This document shows, piece by piece, positions 57,960 to 64,000 of a stretch of DNA of 64,000 nt (position 1 is its first letter; each line of letters opens with the position of its first letter). The notes beneath the pieces were generated by a model. It had not been told where the DNA came from. It did no database searches and was given only the letters and a program-made list of their open reading frames with translations. Source of the stretch: Zingiber officinale (Eukaryota; Streptophyta; Magnoliopsida; Zingiberales; Zingiberaceae). Made by a program: the position numbers and the translations under genes. The stretch lies in NCBI RefSeq assembly GCF_018446385.1, contig NC_055996.1, forward strand, positions 131,674,532 to 131,738,531. The letters run 5' to 3'.

Positions 57960-59716
57960 TGTTAGAATTTTCGGGCCGCGAAAATCGCTTTTTCACATCG
58001 CGAAAACCCCGAAACTCCCTAGCCAACGGATCCGTGCGAAGAGTATAGAACAAAAATTTTACATGTACGAGTTTCTTACCTAGATCTACTCTTAGATCTA
58101 TATGTTTAGAAAATTACCCTTGATGTGTGCCCTTTTCGAATCCCGCTCGTCCAAGGAAGTGCCGGATCTCAAGATTGTCAACGTAGACAATCCTCTAGAA
58201 GTATCCACACGAACAAGATGTGTTCTCTAATACACAAAGATGGAGAAGAGAACACCACAAGTGTGCTAGCACTTCTTGATGCTCTCGGATGGGATTGGAA
58301 GAAGAAGAAGGGAAAAGAAGAGAACACACTCCTCTAAAAATCTCTATGTGACTTTCACTAACCTTTCTTCTTGGATTAGACTCACTCGCCTTTCTTCTCC
58401 CTTGCTTGAAACCCACGACCAAGAGAAGAGAAGGAGCAAAAAAAGAGATTGAGGAAGAAGATGATGTGAATGTGAGTGAATGAAAAATTCATTCTCATTC
58501 AAAACCAAAAAGGTAACCCCCATTTTTATTAAATGTGGCCATTAAAGAGAATAAATTTGTAACCCCCATGAGGTGTCACACTTTGATGATGTGACACATC
58601 ATCATTAGTCCTCCTAATGCCAAATCACTAATGATGTGGCAAATAGTCAAGTCAAACTTGACTCTTCCTCTTCCTCTCATGTCAAGTCAAACTTGACTTA
58701 ATCTCTCTCATGGTTGATCTAATCCAACCATTTAATTCAAGCCAATTTAATATAATGAATTTAATTCATTTAATTAAATTGATTCAATGAGTCATAATCT
58801 AAATTAGACTCATTATACACATGAATCAACTTGAGTCCAACTCAATTAGCCCAATTAGGATTACTCTTAATCCAATTTGATTCATCACATGAATCTAATC
58901 CTCTTGGTTCATCATATGAACCTAATCTCCATCCACTTGTTCTTTGTGTGTGATCCAATAGGTTCTTGTAACGTTGGCAATGCCCCTAAACCCATTTAGG
59001 ACCATAAGTAATGAGCGATATCTAGCAATACATCATTACTACCCAAGTTACAAGAATGTTGAGATCCAACATCACCTTGTGACTACTAATTGTGACTCCT
59101 CACAATATATGACAAGTGTCCTTCTATCCTAGACATCTAGATTGATTAATGTGAGGCATAGACCGTGTCATCCTCTAATCAATCTAAATCTTGAACTCCA
59201 AGTAGACTCACTAAATCAAATGAGCTCAATATCTCATATTGACTCATTTGGGCATGGCCATGCACTTCGTAGTCTCACTCTATCAAAAATACCGATGTCT
59301 CTCCCGTCATATAGGAGGGATAGATCCCATCTACATCACTCACATCCCTCCGCATAATTTGTTACATACCCAGTAATCGCCTTTATAGTCTACCCAGTTA
59401 CGGGTGACGTTTGACGAAACCAAAGTACATAACTCCTTATGTAGGGAACCATGGTGACTTCAGGTCTAAGGACTAGTAGTCATACTAATAGCCACATGAG
59501 AAAGTATATGACACTCATATAATGATCCAGGATACTTTCTCATGGCGGGTCATTCAGTATACATTCTCTAATGCATACACATGTGTCAACTTAATATCTC
59601 TATATCCATGACTTGTGAGATCAAGTCATCGAGTTGACCTATATGCTAGTCTTATTGCATTAACATTGTCCCTGAATGTTAATACTCGACTAGGAATGAT
59701 TAAGAGTAGTGTTCCC
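57960..59716 (-). repeat. Older copia LTR, truncated by a same-family insertion
   Basis: It starts TGTTAGAATTTTCGGGCCGC and is collinear with 59717 onwards through its whole length, but ends at GTGTTCCCT (59716), about 210 bp before the LTR end in the intact copy. The rest should lie beyond the right edge of the window. Confidence 0.88.
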
Positions 59717-61554
59717 TGTTGGGTTCTTCGGGCCGCGAAAATCGCTTTTCACGTCGCGGAAACCCCGAATCACCCATAGCCGTAGATCCGTGCAAGGAAA
59801 ACTGAACGAAAATTCCGAGTACGAGTTTTACATATCTTTTTAGATCTACCCCTAGATCTACATGTTAAGAGCTTTACCCCTGTTGCATGCCCTTTCGCGT
59901 TCCCGCTCGTCCAAGGAGTTGCCGGCTCTCTAGACCGTCAAGCGTCGGTCCTCTAGAAGTATCCACACGGACACGTAGGTGGAGAAAAACCTCACACAAA
60001 AGTGTGCTAGCACCTTAGTGAGATTCGGCCAAAACAAGGAGGAGAGGGAGAGGGAGAGCTTGAGAGGAAGGAGGAAGGAGATACACACTTGAATGAAAAA
60101 AATCAATTCACATTCAAAACCAAAGTGGCCGGCCACTTCCATTGTGTAACTCCCCATTAAATGCAATTAATGTGAAGTTATTAAGAAAATGGCTTTGTAA
60201 CTTCCATGAGGTGGCAACCATGATGATGTGGTGCATTATCATTGGTCCACATCAATGCCAACTCACCAATGAGGTGGCATAAAGTCAAGTCAAACTTGAC
60301 TTTTAAACTTCCTCTCAAGTCAAGTCAAACTTGACCAAATCTCTTCCATGGTTGATCTAATCTAACCATTTGATTCAAGCCAACTTAATATAATGAATCT
60401 AATTCATTAAATTAAGTTTATTTAATGAGTCATAATTTAAATTAGACTCATTGAATACATGAATCAACTTGAGTCCAACTCAAGTTAGCCCAATTAGGAT
60501 TACTCTTAATCCAATTTGATTCATCAAATGAATCTAATCCTCTTGGTTCATCATATGAACCTAATCTCCATCTAATTGTCCTTAGTGTGTGACCCTATAG
60601 GTTCTTGTAACGTTGGCAATGCCCTAAACACATTTAGGAGCATAAGTAATGAGCGGTATCTAGCAACACATCATTACTACCCAAGTTACAATAATGTCGA
60701 GATCCAACATCACCTTGTGACTACCAATTGTGACTCCTCACAAAATAATGACAAGTGTCCTTCTATCCTAGACATCTAGATTGATCAATATGAGGCATAG
60801 ACCGTGTCATCCTCTAATCAATCTAAATCTTGAACCCCAAGTAGACTCACTCAATCAAATGAGCTCAACATCTCATGTTGACTCATTTGGGCATGGTCAT
60901 GCACTTAGTGGTCTCACTCTATCAAGAATATTGATGTCGCTCCCGTCATATGGGAGGGATAGATCCCATCTACATCACTCACATCCCTCTGCATAATTTG
61001 TTACATACCCGGTAATCGCCTTTATAGTCCACCCAGTTACGGGTGACGTTTGACAAAACCAAAGTACATAACTCCTTATGTAGGGATCCATGGTGACTTC
61101 AGGTCTAAGGACTAATAGTCATACTAATAGCCATATGAGAAAGTATATGACATTCATATAACGATCCATGATACTTTCTCATGGGGGTCATTCAGTATAC
61201 ATTCTCCAATGTATACCCATGTGTCAGCTTGATATCTCTATATCCATGACTTGTGAGATCAAGTCATCGAGCTGACCTACATGCTAGTCTTATTGCATTA
61301 ACATTGTCCCTGAATGTTAATACTCGACTAGGAATGATTTAGAGTAGTGTTCCCTATATCATCTCACTATCGATTCAACTAATCGATTGATATAGGTATG
61401 AACCTTCTACTCACGGACGCTATTATACTTAGTCTATTTGGCACTAATACAAATAAGTATAATAACCAAACAAATGCCTTTATTAATATACAAGAATATG
61501 ATACAATGAGTCCATACAATCATCAAATGATTGGCTCTAGGGCTCTAACTAACA
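59717..61554 (-). repeat. 3' LTR of right-end copia element
   Basis: 1838 bp, starting TGTTGGGTTCTTCGGGCCGC and ending CTAACA at 61554, next to a purine-rich tract (minus strand TAGTGGGAGAT) that directly follows the pol stop codon. The outside 5 bp are TCCCT (59712-59716). Confidence 0.9.
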
Positions 61555-61568
61555 ATCTCCCACTAGCA

Positions 61569-64000
61569 CTAGTGCCAATCAGTATAGGCTCTAAGGCCTA
61601 ATGACCTAGTGTGACCATCATGCTTCCTCTCTGCCAAAGCCTTGGTCAAGGGATCTGCGATGTTAGCCTCTGTAGGTACTCTGTAAATCTTCACATCTCC
61701 TCTGTCGATAATCTCTCGAATGAGATAGAAGCGCCGTAGTATGTGCTTGGTCCGCTGGTGTAAGCGAGGTTCCTTCGCCTGTGCTATAGCTCCATTGTTG
61801 TCACAATAGAGCTCAACTGGGTCAGCGATGCTAGGAACCACCCCAAGTTCAGTGATGAACTTGCGGATCCAAACTGCCTCCTTTGCTGCCTCTGATGCAG
61901 CAATATACTCGGCCTCTGTTGTAGAATCAGCTACTGTGTCCTGCTTCGAACTCTTCCAGCTCACAGCACCACCATTTAAGCAAAACATGAACCCTGACTG
62001 CGATCGGTAATCATCCTGATCGGTCTGGAAGCTGGCATCACTGTAACCCTTTACAGTTAGCTCATCATTGCCTCCATATATCAAGAAATATTCTTTAGTC
62101 CTTCGTAAGTACTTAAGAATATTCTTGACCGCTATCGAGTGACTTTCACCTGGATCTGACTGGTATCTGCTCGTCATGCTCAAAGCATACGAGACATCAG
62201 GTCGAGTACATAGCATGACGTACATGATCGATCCTATGGCTGAGGCATAAGGGATCTGATCCATGCGATCTCTCTCCTCTCTAGAAGAGGGACCTTGAGT
62301 CTTCGAAAGACTCACGTCATGTGACATCGGCAGAAATCCCTTCTTGGAATTCTGCATGGCAAATCGAAGGAGTACCTTGTCAATGTATGTACTCTGACTT
62401 AGGCCAAGCAATCTCTCAGATCTATCTCTATAGATCTGTATCCCTAGAATACGGGATGCCTCACTTAAGTCCTTCATTGAGAAGCAACTCCCTAGCCAGG
62501 TCTTGACAGACTGAAGCATAGGGATGTCCTTCCCAATGAGTAGTATGTCATCCACATACAATATGAGGAAGACAACTATGTCCCCTATAACCTTCTTGTA
62601 GACACAAGGCTCATCTTCATTCTTGATGAAACCAAACTGTTTGATCGCATCATCGAATCGAAGATTCCAGCTCCGAGAAGCTTGCTTTAGTCCATAAATG
62701 GACCTATGCAGCTTGCATACTCTACTAGTATGCTGTGGATCTGCAAAACCCTCAGGTTGTGTCATGTACACATCCTTGAGTAGGTTTCCATTCAGAAACG
62801 CGGTTTTGACATCCATCTGCCATATCTCATAGTCATGGTAGGCTGCAATAGCAAGCATGATCCGAATGGACTTAAACATCGCCACTGGAGAAAAAGTTTC
62901 ATCATAGTGAATACCATGAATCTGCTTGAAACCTTTAGCTACTAAGCGACCCTTATAGATAAGTCCATCTATGTCAGTCTTTCTCTTAAAGACCCACTTG
63001 CACCCAATGGGTTTTACCCCTTCAGGTGGATCAACCAAAGTCCATACTTGGTTGGTGTACATGGATTCCATCTCGGATCTCATGGATTCTAGCCATTTCT
63101 CGGAATCTGGTCTCATCACAGCTTCTTGATAGGTGGTAGGCTCATCCTCTATGAGCACAATGTCATCATGGTCAGACAAGAGAAAAGAGTATCTCTCAGG
63201 CTGACGACGTACCCTATCAGACCTGCGAAGAGGTATGTCTACTTGAACCGGTTGTTGTTCCTCAACTCCTTGTGGAACAATATCATCCACAACACTTTGT
63301 GGTTCCAGTTCAATTTCCATCGAGGCATTAGTTCTATTGTTCGCATCTTGAACTTCTTCAAGATCGAACGCGCTCCCACTAGTCTTTCTAGAAACAAAGT
63401 CCTTTTCTAGAAAGACCCCAGTCTTTGCCACAACTACCTTGTGCTGACTGGGAATGTAGAAGTAATATCCCTTAGTTTCCTTGGGATATCCGATGAAATA
63501 GCACTTGTCGGATTTGTGTCCTAATTTGTCTGAGACTTGGCGTCGTACGTAAGCCTCACATCCCCAAATTCTCATGAAAGACACCTGGACATCTCTCCCA
63601 GTCCATATCCTATATGGTGTCTTTATCACGGCCTTTGATGGAACTCGGTTGAGTATGAAAGCTGCCGTGTCTAGAGCATATCCCCATAGATATGTCGGAA
63701 GATCTGTGTGACTCATCATAGATCGTACCATATCTAATAGGGTACGATTCCTCCTTTCGGATACACCATTCCACTGTGGTGTTCCAAGAGGAGTGAGTTG
63801 AGATAGAATCCCACACTCAGCTAGGTAGTCACGAAACTCACGGCTAAGGTATTCTCCACCTCGATCTGATCGAAGTATCTTAATACACTTGCCAAGCTGG
63901 TTATGTACTTCATTCTTGAATTCTTTGAACTTTTCAAAGGATTCAGACTTATGTGTCATCAAGTACATATAACCATATCTACTGAAGTCATCAGTAAATG
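61569..64000 (-). CDS. Copia polyprotein, integrase to RNase H, open to the window edge
   Basis: Stop TAG at 61571-61569; the N-terminus is outside the window and the frame is still open at 64000. In order: integrase core DDFSRYGYMYLM, DRGGEYLSREF and ERRNRTLLDMVRSMM; the C-terminal integrase region; a linker; reverse transcriptase from about GCKWVFKRK with the catalytic YVDDILLIG; RNase H with ADSTTEAEY and the final DPLTKALAERKHDGHTRSLG. No stop or frameshift in at least 810 codons. The motifs fit the Angela lineage of plant copia. It copies the element RNA and integrates the DNA. Activity is possible but not shown by sequence alone. Confidence 0.93.
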   Translation of the reverse strand, partial: FTDDFSRYGYMYLMTHKSESFEKFKEFKNEVHNQLGKCIKILRSDRGGEYLSREFRDYLAECGILSQLTPLGTPQWNGVSERRNRTLLDMVRSMMSHTDLPTYLWGYALDTAAFILNRVPSKAVIKTPYRIWTGRDVQVSFMRIWGCEAYVRRQVSDKLGHKSDKCYFIGYPKETKGYYFYIPSQHKVVVAKTGVFLEKDFVSRKTSGSAFDLEEVQDANNRTNASMEIELEPQSVVDDIVPQGVEEQQPVQVDIPLRRSDRVRRQPERYSFLLSDHDDIVLIEDEPTTYQEAVMRPDSEKWLESMRSEMESMYTNQVWTLVDPPEGVKPIGCKWVFKRKTDIDGLIYKGRLVAKGFKQIHGIHYDETFSPVAMFKSIRIMLAIAAYHDYEIWQMDVKTAFLNGNLLKDVYMTQPEGFADPQHTSRVCKLHRSIYGLKQASRSWNLRFDDAIKQFGFIKNEDEPCVYKKVIGDIVVFLILYVDDILLIGKDIPMLQSVKTWLGSCFSMKDLSEASRILGIQIYRDRSERLLGLSQSTYIDKVLLRFAMQNSKKGFLPMSHDVSLSKTQGPSSREERDRMDQIPYASAIGSIMYVMLCTRPDVSYALSMTSRYQSDPGESHSIAVKNILKYLRRTKEYFLIYGGNDELTVKGYSDASFQTDQDDYRSQSGFMFCLNGGAVSWKSSKQDTVADSTTEAEYIAASEAAKEAVWIRKFITELGVVPSIADPVELYCDNNGAIAQAKEPRLHQRTKHILRRFYLIREIIDRGDVKIYRVPTEANIADPLTKALAERKHDGHTRSLGLRAYTDWH

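Larger units (their letters stand above)
59717..64000 (-). mobile_element. Angela-like Ty1/copia element, 3' portion, apparently young
   Basis: 3' LTR, polypurine tract and an open pol frame of at least 810 codons reach the window edge. The gag end, primer site and 5' LTR must lie to the right. It inserted in an LTR of its own family (57960-59716). Confidence 0.9.

Noticed and set aside
59142-61601. Small plus-strand open frames within the copia LTRs
   Set aside because: They occur at the same place in both LTR copies and have no domain; LTR sequence explains them.

Overview
This is nuclear DNA from a flowering plant, most likely a monocot. It carries GT-AG introns, a plant-type kinesin-7, two coiled-coil NB-ARC-LRR resistance genes, and dense plant retrotransposons of the Angela/BARE-like Ty1/copia and Tat-like Ty3/gypsy kinds, plus an Au-like SINE, hAT elements and MITEs. 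The general feel is Zingiberales-like, but that is an impression and not a demonstration. There is no prokaryotic-style operon structure; every gene stands alone.

Layout. Positions 1-18320 are a nested transposon block. A minus-strand Angela-like copia element (1-5307, 5' LTR complete, body running off the left edge) cuts into an antisense extra ORF of a Tat-like gypsy element (5308-6324). A gypsy LTR-like promoter region follows (6330-7800), then a decayed plus-strand gypsy pol (7800-14501). That pol is split exactly by a gag-only copia element (8946-13103) with a perfect AAGAC target duplication. After pol come a 42/84-bp tandem array (14600-15900) and a second antisense extra ORF (16260-18320). 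Next are a broken BAHD/HCT-like acyltransferase fragment and a MITE.

Positions 19481-39992 are the genic core: a three-exon minus-strand gene for a small basic coiled-coil protein (19481-22644), divergent from an intact 32-exon KIN-7O kinesin (23618-39992). The 973 bp between their start codons hold an E2F site and several TGGGCC site II elements. Kinesin intron 10 is 5.3 kb and contains a 5'-truncated SINE that was itself split by an hAT element.

Positions 40018-55990 are a tandemly duplicated resistance-gene locus. The two CNL genes (43188-46616 and 51168-54810) are head to tail. Copies of the kinesin 3' end and of kinesin intron 28 lie downstream of each, showing that the duplicated unit included the end of the kinesin gene. 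A non-autonomous hAT element with a perfect 8-bp target duplication (48317-49901) and Harbinger-type MITEs have since inserted. Positions 56200-57930 hold a TA-microsatellite array and another MITE.

Positions 57960-64000 hold an Angela-like copia element with a long open pol frame. Its 3' LTR sits inside an older LTR of the same family.

Only four genes look functional: the small coiled-coil gene, KIN7O and the two NLRs. Nothing here amounts to a wholly new biological system. The most informative structures are the kinesin-NLR duplication, the GC-AG intron, and the readable order of transposon insertions.
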